In this document: one piece after another, positions 34,329-42,427 of the stretch
Layout of the letters: each line of letters starts with the position of its first letter
Position numbering within the stretch: the first letter of the stretch is position 1
Assembly (NCBI RefSeq): GCF_007859955.1
Contig: NZ_SJPR01000001.1
Span: forward strand, 1-64,000
Length of the DNA: 64,000 nt
Reading direction: 5' to 3'
From: Botrimarina colliarenosi
GTDB taxonomy: Bacteria > Planctomycetota > Planctomycetia > Pirellulales > Lacipirellulaceae
Made by a program: the position numbers and the translations under genes
The notes under the pieces: generated by a model
Seen by the model: the letters and a program-made list of their open reading frames with translations, nothing else
What the model was told of the DNA's origin: nothing
Database searches by the model: none

Positions 34329-35060
34329 TCAGATCACGATCGAGACCACCGTCAGCACGCAGTACCCCAAGAGCGCCAGCCACCAGGCGAGCAGCAGCGG
34401 ACGCGGGATGTTGATTTCGGCGGCCTGGAGCGCGAAGCCGGTGATCGCCAACGCGCCCATCGCGGCGGCCGCCTTGCCGGCCGAGCCGGCGAACGACATG
34501 AGGGTGAGCATCACCGCCGCCGCGGCAGTGGCGATCATCAGGTCCATCAAGGTGAAGCGGAAGAACGACGCCAACAGCTCGGCCGGACTCGGCGGCGGCT
34601 GAGCTGGCTCGGGTTCGAAATCGTCGTCGGCGTCTCCCCGGGCGCGGCGGAGTTCGGCCTCGCGGCGGGCGATCAGCTCGGCGCGGCGACGGCCCTCTTG
34701 GTAATTGAGCCAAGCGTGGGCCGAACCGAGGCCGATCAGGGAGAGGCAGATGAACCCGGCGAAGGTCGTTCCGTTGAAAATCCCCAACCCGCCGACGCCG
34801 AGAATGATGGCGACCACCGTCGTCGCGATCAGCACGGAACGGACGCTGAATCGGGCGCGGAACTTCTCGAAGGCGGCGTCGAAATCGCCCCGGTTCTCGA
34901 GCTCGCGGTAGATGGCGTCGACATCGATCGCCCGTTCGGCGCGGGCTAGGTCTTCGCGGGCGCGGCGCACCTGGTGGGCGGTGACTTCTTCGTCGGCGGG
35001 CTCGACCTCGTACTCGAAGTCGTCGTCCTCTTCCGGCGGCGCGTTGGGTGTAGGGGGCAT
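34329..35060 (-). CDS. Membrane protein of unknown function
   Basis: The product is 243 residues. It has an acidic N-terminus (APPEEDDDFEYEVEPADEEV), then a charged helical stretch to about 70, two membrane segments at about 75-115 (VLIATTVVAIILGVGGLGIF, FAGFICLSLIGLGSA), a charged loop, and three more segments at 165-240. I recognise no family. The acidic tail and paired hydrophobic blocks suggest an inner-membrane protein with its N-terminus in the cytoplasm. It stands alone between a palindromic repeat and the divergent glycosyltransferase gene. Confidence 0.65.
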   Translation of the reverse strand: MPPTPNAPPEEDDDFEYEVEPADEEVTAHQVRRAREDLARAERAIDVDAIYRELENRGDFDAAFEKFRARFSVRSVLIATTVVAIILGVGGLGIFNGTTFAGFICLSLIGLGSAHAWLNYQEGRRRAELIARREAELRRARGDADDDFEPEPAQPPPSPAELLASFFRFTLMDLMIATAAAAVMLTLMSFAGSAGKAAAAMGALAITGFALQAAEINIPRPLLLAWWLALLGYCVLTVVSIVI

Positions 35061-35251
35061 CCCGTCATTCTCCGCAGGAAGCGCCGGACCGACAAGCGAA
35101 GCTCCGGAGGGGCCGTCCCCGGGGAGGGGGGGGAACCTGAAAGTTTCCGCCCGATCGGCGACGATCGCGATTCCCGCTCGCGCGGACCCAGTGGTTGTCT
35201 CCTTTGTCGAGCCTCGGCGTCATTGTCGTCGGGGCGGTTCCCTTGGCCGCT

Positions 35252-36526
35252 ATGCACTTTCTACTGACCGCCCTGGGGAGCTACGGCGACGTCTTTCCGA
35301 TGATCGGCCTCGGGGCGTCGCTGCAAGCCCGCGGCCACGCGGTCACGCTGGCGACCAATCCCTATTTCGCGGACGAGGCGGCCGCGGCGAACCTCACGAT
35401 GGTCGAGGTGGGGACCGCCGAAGACTATGTCCGCATGACGCGCAACCGCTCGCTGTGGGGCCGTACGTCGGGTCTCGAGGTGGTGTTCCGGGAAGCGGCG
35501 ATCGGGCTGCTCGAACCGCTGTACAAGCTGGTGACGGAGCGGGCCCAACCCGGAGAAACGCTCGTCATCGCCCACGGGCTTGACCTGGCTAGCCGCGTTG
35601 CGGCGGAGTCGCGAGGCGTCTCGGTCACGTCGCTCGTCTACGCCCCGATGGCGTTGTGGAGCAACTTGGCGCCCCCGCGGTTGCCGGCCGGCTTCGCCTC
35701 GCCCCGGGCGCCGCTCTGGCTCCACCGCTTGCAGTTCTTGGTGGGTGACTGGTTCTACGTCCGGCGCGTCATCACGCCGCCGCTGGAGGCCTTCCGGGCG
35801 TCGCATGGGTTACCGCCGCTGGAACAAGGTTTTTTCGACTGGTACTACGGGGTGGCCCCGCCGCTCTGCTTGTTCCCCGATTGGTTTGTCTCGCCCTCCG
35901 GAGCGACGCCGGCCGATTGGCCGCGCGGGACCGTGACGACCGGCTTCCCGCTCGGGGACAGCGCCGGGGGGCGTGACGAGCTTGCGCTGGCCGAGCCGCT
36001 CGAGGCGTTCCTCGACGCGGGAACGCCGCCGATCGTTTTCACGCCGGGCTCGGCGATGCGTTACGGCGAGCGCTTCTTCGCCGCGGCGATCGACGCCTGC
36101 GGGCGGCTTGGCCGCCGCGGCGTGCTGCTGACGAAGTACCCCGAGCAGCTGCCGGCGGCGTTGCCCGACACGGTGATCGCCCCGGGGTTCACCCCTTTGG
36201 GAAGGCTGCTGCCGCGCTCGGCGGGGTTCGTCCACCACGGCGGCATCGGCAGCTCGGCCCGCGGCTTGGCGGCGGGCGTGCCGCAGCTGATTCAGCCGAT
36301 GGCGTTCGACCAATTCGACAACGCCTGGCGGCTGCGTCGGCTTGGGGTCGCGGACGAGCTGCGGGCGGAGCGGTTCTCCGGCGAGCGCGCCGCCAAGAAG
36401 CTGGGGCGGCTGCTCGAATCGTCCGCAGTGGCCGAGGCGACTAGGACTTGGAAAGAGCGGTGCGACGCACCGGCGGCGCTGGCTGCCGCCTGCGACGAAC
36501 TCGAACGCCGATTTGCGACTCAGTAA
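35252..36526 (+). CDS. GT-B fold glycosyltransferase (GT1/GT28-like)
   Basis: The product is 424 residues from the ATG at 35252; the frame is open further up but similarity starts at MHFLLTALGSYGDVFPMIGL. It has the GT1 layout: an N-terminal GSYGDV loop and ASLQARGHAVTLATNPYF for acceptor binding, and a C-terminal donor-binding part with GFVHHGGIGSSARGLAAGVP and PMAFDQFDNAWRL. These match UDP-glucuronosyltransferase-type and sterol or macrolide glucosyltransferases. Donor and acceptor are unknown. Its 3' end overlaps the convergent TPR gene by 7 bp. Confidence 0.85.
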   Translation: MHFLLTALGSYGDVFPMIGLGASLQARGHAVTLATNPYFADEAAAANLTMVEVGTAEDYVRMTRNRSLWGRTSGLEVVFREAAIGLLEPLYKLVTERAQPGETLVIAHGLDLASRVAAESRGVSVTSLVYAPMALWSNLAPPRLPAGFASPRAPLWLHRLQFLVGDWFYVRRVITPPLEAFRASHGLPPLEQGFFDWYYGVAPPLCLFPDWFVSPSGATPADWPRGTVTTGFPLGDSAGGRDELALAEPLEAFLDAGTPPIVFTPGSAMRYGERFFAAAIDACGRLGRRGVLLTKYPEQLPAALPDTVIAPGFTPLGRLLPRSAGFVHHGGIGSSARGLAAGVPQLIQPMAFDQFDNAWRLRRLGVADELRAERFSGERAAKKLGRLLESSAVAEATRTWKERCDAPAALAAACDELERRFATQ

Positions 36527-37254
36527 CGCACCGGCCCCGGCGCTTGCCACTGGTTCGAAAGCCGTGTGCCGGAGGCGCCGGTCGCGAGGCTCGCGCTGGC
36601 GCCCGCCGCTGACTGCAGCGTCGCCACGCGGGCGGCGACCTGCGGCTGGAAGCGGTTCACGGCCAGCGAACGCTGGTAATTCTGTAGCGCTTGCATCTGG
36701 TCGCCCGCCTCGTCACGCAATCGGCCCAGGGCGGCCAGGGCGCGGGCGTCGTTGGGGCTGATCGTCAGCGCCTGAACGAGCTGTTGCTCGGCTTCTTGCG
36801 AACGCTCGCTCTCTTCGAGCAGTCGGGCGAGCTCGACACGGGGGTTCGGGTTGGTCGGGCTGGCGACCGCCCAGTTGTTCAGCAGCCGGTACGAGGCGTC
36901 GCGGCGGCCAGTCTCGTTCAGCAGCACGGCGAGGCCGCGGTAGCATTCGACGTGGTCGGGCGACCGCTCCAACGCCTGGTTGTAGAGCGTCTCGGCCTGC
37001 TTCATATCGTCGGGGCGGTTGAACCGCACGCCCGACTGGTGCATCGCGGCGGCCAGGTTGTAGTAGCCGTCCCCGAGGTCGGGTCGCTTGGAGATCGCTT
37101 CCTGGAACTTGCCGGCCGCTTGCTGGTAGGCGCCCTGCTTGTAGAGGGCGACCCCTTCGGCATTGAGCGTCTGGTGCTGCACGGAGTTGCAGCCCGCGGC
37201 CGCCAGCGCAAGGCCAGCGAGCAGGAGCGACAGTGGTCGGGAAGGGAGCTGCAT
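36520..37254 (-). CDS. TPR-repeat lipoprotein
   Basis: The product is 244 residues from the ATG at 37254, which gives a lipoprotein signal (LSLLLAGLALAAAGC; lipidated Cys at about 20). Several TPR units follow: GVALYKQGAYQQAAGKFQEA, DGYYNLAAAMHQSG, AETLYNQALERSPDHVECYR, QQLVQALTISPNDARALAAL and QNYQRSLAVNRFQPQVAA. It is expected in the outer membrane or periplasm as a protein-interaction scaffold. No partner is evident from the neighbours. The longer open frame upstream to 37395 gives no signal peptide at its start and is rejected. Confidence 0.85.
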   Translation of the reverse strand: MQLPSRPLSLLLAGLALAAAGCNSVQHQTLNAEGVALYKQGAYQQAAGKFQEAISKRPDLGDGYYNLAAAMHQSGVRFNRPDDMKQAETLYNQALERSPDHVECYRGLAVLLNETGRRDASYRLLNNWAVASPTNPNPRVELARLLEESERSQEAEQQLVQALTISPNDARALAALGRLRDEAGDQMQALQNYQRSLAVNRFQPQVAARVATLQSAAGASASLATGASGTRLSNQWQAPGPVRY

Positions 37255-37565
37255 ATGCCGAGCCTCTCGGGCGACGCGGCGGTTGGTAAGGATTATGCCG
37301 GTAGGCGGGGGGGACCGTAGCACCGGGAGGCCCCCACCGCAACACGAACCGCCGCCCGGGCGCGGAGCGAGTGCTACGAGTAGGCAGGCCGTCAATATCG
37401 CCCGATCAGGTTTGACTACGCAGACCGGAAATCTTGCCCAGTCGTTGCTCTTTGCCAGGTCGGCGCGTCGATGCTTGCATCTATCACCGCTGACCGCCGG
37501 CGTTGATCGGACCCCCGCCCCGAAAGCCGCCCCCCGCCTGCCAACGACCGAGCCGAGGAAACCCC
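37255..37565. other. 311-bp divergent intergenic region
   Basis: This separates the TPR lipoprotein gene (minus) from the H1-like gene (plus). No RNA, repeat or strong promoter stands out. GAGGA at 37555-37559, 6 bp before the GTG at 37566, is a clear SD that fixes the H1-like start. Confidence 0.5.
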
Positions 37566-38153
37566 GTGGCCCAGACCAAGACTTCCGCTAAGACGAAGGC
37601 CAAGACGGCCGCCAAGACGACCCGCGCCAAGGCGTCCGCCAAGCCCGCCGCTAAGAAGCCCGCTAAGGCGGCGGCCAAGCCTGCTGCGAAGAAGCCCGCC
37701 GCCAAGGCGAAGGCCGGCAAGAAGGCGGGCGAGGAAGAGGTGACCCTCGATCGCCGCGGAGCCGCCGAACGCCGCGACGAGGCCACCGCCAAGGCCGCTG
37801 CTACTGCCGAGATCGAGGTCGCGCAGGCGGCGAAGCCCCAGCTCGAGCGCCGTGAGAAGGTCAACCGTCGTCGGCAAATCGATCCGACCACCTGCGAACG
37901 CGACTACAGCGACTCGGAAGTCGAGTTCATGAACGCCCTGGACGCCTACAAGCGGAAGAGCGGCCGGATGTTCCCGACCTGTAGCGAGGTCCTCGAGGTC
38001 ATCCGCGAGATGGGCTACGTGCAGCTCTCGGCGGCCGAGTTAACCGCCGTGCGGAACGGCCGTGGCGAAACCGAAGAGGTGTCGATCGAAGACGCCGCCG
38101 AAACCGAGGCCCACGAAGCGCTGGCCGAGTCCGAAGCGCTGCACGCCGAATGA
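37566..38153 (+). CDS. Histone H1-like Lys/Ala-rich protein with C-terminal planctomycete-type domain
   Basis: The product is 195 residues from GTG at 37566, chosen because GAGGA lies 6 bp upstream. Residues 1-55 are almost only Lys, Ala, Thr and Pro (repeated KPAAKKPA), as in eukaryotic H1 tails and bacterial Hc1/HU extensions, and should bind DNA non-specifically. Residues about 90-160 form a compact domain ([52 protein letters not shown]) that resembles planctomycete proteins of unknown function. An acidic tail follows. It could help compact the nucleoid. The tail was not read as a membrane or secretion signal. Confidence 0.75.
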   Translation: MAQTKTSAKTKAKTAAKTTRAKASAKPAAKKPAKAAAKPAAKKPAAKAKAGKKAGEEEVTLDRRGAAERRDEATAKAAATAEIEVAQAAKPQLERREKVNRRRQIDPTTCERDYSDSEVEFMNALDAYKRKSGRMFPTCSEVLEVIREMGYVQLSAAELTAVRNGRGETEEVSIEDAAETEAHEALAESEALHAE

Positions 38154-38211
38154 CGAGCGGGGCCGAATGACGAGCGGGGGAAGTTCTCTGTCGAGCGGGG
38201 CGGTCGGCCGA

Positions 38212-38469
38212 TCAGCCGGCCGCCTCGCCGATCAGGTCGCGGAGCTCGGCGGGCGACGCGTCTCGGATCCGCTTGCCACGCTCTTCCAGACGTTCGGTGA
38301 CCTTGATCATGGTCTCCTGCATCCGCGAGTGGGTCTCGTCCGACCCGCCGGCGAGGAGGAAGTCCTTGCCGCGGGTGAGCCGCTTGTGGCCGTCGGTTGC
38401 GTCGAGGCCGACGCCGAGGACGCCCGACACCTTGGCGGGCTTCTGCTTGCGGGATTTGTTGGATTTCAT
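38212..38469 (-). CDS. Small conserved hypothetical protein
   Basis: The product is 85 residues from the ATG at 38469. It starts with a basic stretch (MKSNKSRKQKPAKVSGV), followed by LGVGLDATDGHKRLTRGKDF and a helical end (HSRMQETMIKVTERLEERGK, DASPAELRDLIGEA). I recall similar small planctomycete proteins with the GVGLDxxDGHKRxTRG block but no known function. It is convergent with the H1-like gene and lies 59 bp downstream of the FHA gene on the same strand. Confidence 0.7.
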   Translation of the reverse strand: MKSNKSRKQKPAKVSGVLGVGLDATDGHKRLTRGKDFLLAGGSDETHSRMQETMIKVTERLEERGKRIRDASPAELRDLIGEAAG

Positions 38470-38528
38470 CGGCGGGGGCCTCACCTCTCGGTGCGGGCTG
38501 AGCGGCCACGAGTTTAGCGGCGACGGGC

Positions 38529-39233
38529 TTAGCGGCGACGGGCCATGTCGCGGAGGATTTGGGTGGCCGCTTCGCGGCTGTCTTTTGCCTGCGGCTTGTG
38601 AGGATTGAACGGCAGCTTGCCGGGCTCTCCCTTTTTTTTCTTCTTTTTGTCGTCGTCTTCGCCATCTTCCCCCTCGGCGAGGGCGGCGGCGTCTTCGGCC
38701 GACAACTCTTTGGTCTGGGCTTCGGCGATCGCTTTAACGGCGGCGTCGCGGGCGATCCGGGTTTCGTCGGTCCGCATCGTGAGCGTCTCGCCAACGCCCG
38801 GCGCGGCGCCGGTGGCGGCGTCGCCAATCAGCCAGTCGCTGATGTCGTCTTCCAGGTGCTCCTGGCCCCCGCCCCCTTTCGCCGCGGTACGGGCGACGGC
38901 GTCACCAACGCTCTGCACCTTCGGCTGCTTCGTTTGCTTGAGCTCGCCCTCGGCTTCATAGCGGAACTCGAGCGGGCCGATCCGCAGGGTGTCGCCGTTC
39001 GACAAGGCGTGGACACCTTCGATCTTGGCGTCGTTGACATAAGTGCCGTTGCGACTGCCGAGGTCGCGGACCGTGACGCCCGCCTCGGTGACGAGCAGCT
39101 CGCAATGGTTGCGGCTGATCGCTTCGCTGCCAGCCCGCAGCGTGCAGTCCTTTCCCCGGCCGATCACGAAGCGATTTTTCTTGATCGGGACCGCGGCGCC
39201 TTTCTTGGCTCCAGCTAGCACCACCAACTTCAT
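38529..39233 (-). CDS. FHA-domain protein
   Basis: The product is 234 residues from the ATG at 39233, with AGGAA upstream. An FHA domain fills residues 1-95: FVIGRGKDCTLRAGSEAISR (phosphothreonine-binding Arg and Ser) and VRDLGSRNGTYVNDAKIEG. The remainder is a charged helical tail with a run of seven Lys flanked by acidic residues (DGEDDDKKKKKKGEPGKLP) and a basic end. It probably reads phosphorylation by a Ser/Thr kinase such as that at 27415. No enzymatic domain is fused to it. Cytoplasmic. Confidence 0.85.
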   Translation of the reverse strand: MKLVVLAGAKKGAAVPIKKNRFVIGRGKDCTLRAGSEAISRNHCELLVTEAGVTVRDLGSRNGTYVNDAKIEGVHALSNGDTLRIGPLEFRYEAEGELKQTKQPKVQSVGDAVARTAAKGGGGQEHLEDDISDWLIGDAATGAAPGVGETLTMRTDETRIARDAAVKAIAEAQTKELSAEDAAALAEGEDGEDDDKKKKKKGEPGKLPFNPHKPQAKDSREAATQILRDMARRR

Positions 39234-39628
39234 GTCGTGTTCCTGTGGTCGAACGCGTTCGGGCCGTTGAGCGAAGAGGAGGGCCTTGCGGCGGCCCAAC
39301 GGCTCGTTCGGAGGTTCTGGTGAGCCAACGCCCCAGGGGCGCGGGCCCGGTTGCCATCGGGTTACCTCTTCTCTTGTCGGTCACGCGGTTCCGAACGCGT
39401 GACTCGGCTTGTTGGAGACCGGTGCGGTCTCGCTCTCTAACTTTTTACGCAGCGACAGCGGAAACCGCCGGCATTTTGACGGCGATTGCGGCAGAACCTA
39501 CCGCCAAGGAGCCCGCCTCGAGAGGGGGCACTGGACAAGAAGTTTCCACCCAATACCAGCATAGCAGGTAGTCCGCCCCTTTGATCAAGACGGGGATACG
39601 GCGATTTTATCTCGGTTTAACGGTCTCT
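39234..39628. other. 395-bp intergenic region
   Basis: This lies upstream of the FHA gene and past the lipoate ligase-like gene, both on the minus strand. It must hold the FHA promoter. The part nearest 39440-39620 is AT-richer. I see no RNA gene, terminator with a U-tract, or repeat that I can defend. Confidence 0.4.
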
Positions 39629-40453
39629 TCATCGCCGCTGGACCCACCCCTCGGCGCCATGCTTTTCGGCGGCGATTTGGCGGGCGGCGTCGATTTCGGC
39701 CGGTCCCAGCTCGCCCGGCTCGGTCCGTAAAGCCAGTAGGTCGGCGAGGTTGCGCCCGAGCGCCGCGGCGAATGAGGCGGCGTCGGCGTCGAGCACGCCC
39801 AGGTCGGCCAACCCGGGAAGCTCGGGGGCGGCCGCCGACTGGGCCAACAGCACCCCGCCGTGTTGCAGCAAGGCGCCCCGGCGTTTCCGTTGCGCACTGC
39901 CGCACACTTTGTATCGGCCCCGTACGGCTGTCGCCGACATAGCCCGCGGGCGGGGGTCGCTTGGAAAGGGTCGTTCCTCCACTAGCAAATCGCCATCGGC
40001 CCGCCGCTGGAAGCAGAGGAACGGCTCCGCGGCCACCTTCTCTTTGGCGGGGTCACACAGCGACAGCCGCCCCGCGTCACCCCCCAGCTCGGCGACCGCG
40101 GCGATCACCGCCCGGTGGGCCTGGCAGTACAACGCCCGGGTGTCGAGCCCCGCCAGCGCGCGGGGTGGCAGCGTCAGCGAGTAGGTCAGCTCGTGGTCGT
40201 GAACCAGCGCCCCGCCGCCGCTGGAGCGGCGCACGCAGGGAAGCCCCACGCTTGCCTCGTGGGCGGCGCGATCGGCGTAACGCTGGAAGTAACCGAGCGA
40301 GAGCGTCGGCGCCCACTGATAGAGCCGCAGCGTCGCCCCGCCCCCTTCCGCGGCGGCGTCGAGCAGGGCCTCATCGACGGCCATGTTCCAGGCGCCGTCG
40401 GCGGGGCCGTCGACGATGAGGCGGCATTCGAGGGGGAATAGTTTAGGTGTCAC
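39629..40453 (-). CDS. Lipoate-protein ligase / octanoyltransferase family protein
   Basis: The product is 274 residues with the biotin/lipoate transferase fold: GAWNMAVDEALLDAA, VRRSSGGGALVHDHELTYS (lipoate pocket) and GRYKVCGSAQRKRRGALLQH, whose Lys is the usual active-site lysine. LipM/LplA-type enzymes attach octanoyl or lipoyl groups to carrier lysines. It is the last gene of the glycine-cleavage cluster, and GcvH is the obvious acceptor. The start is odd: the first usable codon is GTG at 40453, which lies inside the left inverted repeat (40450-40520); the next in-frame ATG would lose the N-terminal strand. The insertion may have replaced the native start. Confidence 0.85.
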   Translation of the reverse strand: MTPKLFPLECRLIVDGPADGAWNMAVDEALLDAAAEGGGATLRLYQWAPTLSLGYFQRYADRAAHEASVGLPCVRRSSGGGALVHDHELTYSLTLPPRALAGLDTRALYCQAHRAVIAAVAELGGDAGRLSLCDPAKEKVAAEPFLCFQRRADGDLLVEERPFPSDPRPRAMSATAVRGRYKVCGSAQRKRRGALLQHGGVLLAQSAAAPELPGLADLGVLDADAASFAAALGRNLADLLALRTEPGELGPAEIDAARQIAAEKHGAEGWVQRR

Positions 40454-40520
40454 GCAGAGACGCGGAGACGCAGAGGAAATCAGAAAACGGAAGACTCACG
40501 CAAAGGCGCGAGGTCGCAAT
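40450..40520. repeat. Left arm of inverted repeat flanking a cassette gene
   Basis: It contains TCACGCAGAGACGCGGAGAC (40450-40469) and AAGACTCACGCAAAGGCGC (40491-40509). Both blocks reappear in reverse complement, in mirrored order, at 40815-40882. The CGCAGAGACGC / CGCAAAGGCGC type of sequence is a widespread dispersed repeat in diverse bacteria, from general knowledge. The arm overlaps the GTG start of the lipoate ligase-like gene. Confidence 0.9.
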
Positions 40521-40534
40521 GGTGGGAAACAGAG

Positions 40535-40813
40535 TCAATCGACGCGTTCTAAGCCGTCATGGTTCAGCATTAGCCAATGAAACTCTTCAGGATGGGAGCT
40601 ATCCATCGACCAAACAATCTCACCAGACCAGGGATAGGCCTGCTCTTCGATGAACTCTAATTTCATCACTGTGAGGACACGACTGGTTTCAACCAGCCAT
40701 CGATACAACGCTGCCGTGTCGTCATGGAGACATCCCTCGTACGATGGAAATCGCGAAATACGAACTCGATCCCCGAGTTCTAGCTTCTTCCAAAGCTCAG
40801 GATCCTCCCCCAT
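40535..40813 (-). CDS. Unknown small protein enclosed by inverted repeats
   Basis: The product is 92 residues from the ATG at 40813. It begins MGEDPELWKKLELGDRVRIS, with a likely SH3-like beta start (LGDRVRISRFPSYEG), and ends EFHWLMLNHDGLERVD. It is rich in Trp and acidic residues, with no signal peptide or membrane segment. I do not recognise the family. Its GC content is visibly lower than that of gcvPB and the ligase gene. The coding region exactly fills the space between two inverted arms, so gene and arms probably arrived together. Confidence 0.6.
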   Translation of the reverse strand: MGEDPELWKKLELGDRVRISRFPSYEGCLHDDTAALYRWLVETSRVLTVMKLEFIEEQAYPWSGEIVWSMDSSHPEEFHWLMLNHDGLERVD

Positions 40814-40814
40814 T

Positions 40815-40882
40815 TGCTTTGCGCCTTAGCGCCTTTGCGTGAGTCTTTAAGTCTTCTACTGTCTCCGCGTCTCTGCGCGAAA
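40815..40882. repeat. Right arm of inverted repeat flanking a cassette gene
   Basis: Reverse complement partner of 40450-40520. GCGCCTTTGCGTGAGTCTT (40829-40847) mirrors the inner block. GTCTCCGCGTCTCTGCGCGA (40861-40880) mirrors the outer block with one mismatch. It begins 1 bp upstream of the cassette gene's ATG and ends 7 bp before the gcvPB stop codon. Confidence 0.9.
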
Positions 40883-40889
40883 CCATTCA

Positions 40890-42398
40890 TCAGCTGCAGT
40901 GGCAGAGCATCGGGTTCCGCGCCGCGTAGACCTCGTCGGGCCGGCTGATCGCCGTCGTGTGGGGCGCCTCGTGGAGCAGTTCGGCGGGCTCTTCGGTGAT
41001 GCGGAAGAGCGTCTCGGCGAAGGCGTCGAGCGTCTCTTTGCTCTCGGTCTCGGTCGGCTCGCACATCAGCGCTTCCGGCACGGTCTGCGGGAAGTAGACC
41101 GTCGGGGCGTGGTAGCCGTAGTCGAGCAGCCGCTTGGCGATGTCCATCGCGGTGACGCCGCGCTCGGTCTTGAGCTTCCTCGCTGAGGCGACGAACTCGT
41201 GCATGCAGCGGTCCCCCTGTGGCACCGGCAGGATGTGCTTCACACGGCTGAGCAGGTAGTTGGCGTTGAGCACCGCTTGCTCGCTGACCCGCCGCAGGCC
41301 GTCGGGGCCGTGCGAGCGGATGTAGCAGTAAGCGCGGACCAGGACGCCGACATTGCCGAAGAACGAACGGACGCGGCCGATCGACTTGGAAGAAGAATAG
41401 TCCAGGTAGTATTGTGGATTGCGGATTGTGGATTGCGGATTCTCTTTAGCTGAATGCTGATGGCTGACAGCTGACCGCTTAGCGACGACAGGCGCTGGCA
41501 AATACGGCCGCAGCTTCTCCACGACGCAGATCGGTCCCGCCCCGGGGCCGCCGCCGCCGTGCGGGCCGCTGAAGGTCTTGTGCGGGTTGTAGTGCTGCAT
41601 GTCGGCGCCGAAATCTCCCGGCCGGCTGATCCCGAGGATCGCGTTCATGTTCGCGCCGTCGAGGTACATCAGGCCGCCGCGGGCGTGGACCTCGTCGCCG
41701 ATCTCACCGATCTGGGGCTCGAAGATGCCAACCGTATTCGGGTTGGTGATCATGAAGACGGCGATGTTGTCGTCGAGCTTCTTGCGGAAGTCTTCCATAT
41801 CGACGGCGCCGGAGACGAGCGTCTTGACGGTCACGGTCTCGAAGCCCGCCATAACGGCGCTGGCCGGGTTGGTGCCGTGCGCGCTGTCGGGGACCAGCAC
41901 CTTGGTGCGGTGCGTCTGGCCCTGGTCCTTGAAGTAGGCGGCCGCCACCCAAAGCGCCGTCAGCTCGCCGTGCGCGCCGGCTGCCGGCTGCAGGCTGCAC
42001 GCGGGCAGGCCGGAGATCTCGCAGAGGTACTCCTGCATCTCGTGGAGGATGTGGAGCATCCCCTGGATCGATGACTCGGGCTGGTAGGGGTGCAGGTCGG
42101 CGATCCCCGGCAGGGCGGCGGCGCGTTCGTTCCGCTTCGGGTTGTGCTTCATCGTGCACGACCCCAGCGGGTAGAAGTGGGTATCGACCGACATGTTCTG
42201 CGTCGACAGATTCGTGAAGTGCCGCACGACCTGCGGTTCAGCCAATTCCGGCAACGCCGGCGGCGCGGGGGCGAGCGCGGCGGCGGGGAGCAGCCCGTCG
42301 ATCGGGCGCTCGGGGACGTCGCAGGGCGGCAGCCGCAGCGCGCGACGGCCTTGCTTGGAGAGATCGAACAGCAGTTGGGTTTCGTGCTGGTTTTGCAT
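40890..42398 (-). CDS. gcvPB: Glycine dehydrogenase (decarboxylating) subunit 2, with an in-frame repeat insertion
   Basis: The product is 502 residues from the ATG at 42398. It is the PLP-carrying half of the split P-protein, which decarboxylates glycine and passes the aminomethyl group to GcvH. Motifs: HFYPLGSCTMKHNPK, SLQPAAGAHGELTALWV, DSAHGTNPASA, YLDGANMNAIL, and HYNPHKTFSGPHGGGGPGAG, whose Lys binds PLP. Between PAPVVAK and YYLDYSSSKSIGR, where homologues have only a few residues, stands RSAVSHQHSAKENPQSTIRN + PQ, encoded by repeat DNA (41411-41478). The frame is kept, so the enzyme may still work if this surface loop tolerates the insert. Confidence 0.95.
   Translation of the reverse strand: MQNQHETQLLFDLSKQGRRALRLPPCDVPERPIDGLLPAAALAPAPPALPELAEPQVVRHFTNLSTQNMSVDTHFYPLGSCTMKHNPKRNERAAALPGIADLHPYQPESSIQGMLHILHEMQEYLCEISGLPACSLQPAAGAHGELTALWVAAAYFKDQGQTHRTKVLVPDSAHGTNPASAVMAGFETVTVKTLVSGAVDMEDFRKKLDDNIAVFMITNPNTVGIFEPQIGEIGDEVHARGGLMYLDGANMNAILGISRPGDFGADMQHYNPHKTFSGPHGGGGPGAGPICVVEKLRPYLPAPVVAKRSAVSHQHSAKENPQSTIRNPQYYLDYSSSKSIGRVRSFFGNVGVLVRAYCYIRSHGPDGLRRVSEQAVLNANYLLSRVKHILPVPQGDRCMHEFVASARKLKTERGVTAMDIAKRLLDYGYHAPTVYFPQTVPEALMCEPTETESKETLDAFAETLFRITEEPAELLHEAPHTTAISRPDEVYAARNPMLCHCS
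41411..41478. repeat. Repeat DNA inserted in frame within gcvPB
   Basis: Two tandem copies of ATTGTGGATTGCGG (41411-41424, 41425-41438) are followed by an AGCTGAATGCTGATGGCTGA tract and CAGCTGACC. Both motifs also occur between genes here: GGATTGCGGATT at 51526-51560 and, reversed, about 50070-50097; GCTGTCGGCTG-type runs at 26068-26100. The insert length is a multiple of three and contains no stop in the gcvPB frame. Confidence 0.8.
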
Positions 42399-42427
42399 GG
42401 AGGGCAAACAGCGAAAGTTGGCGTTAG

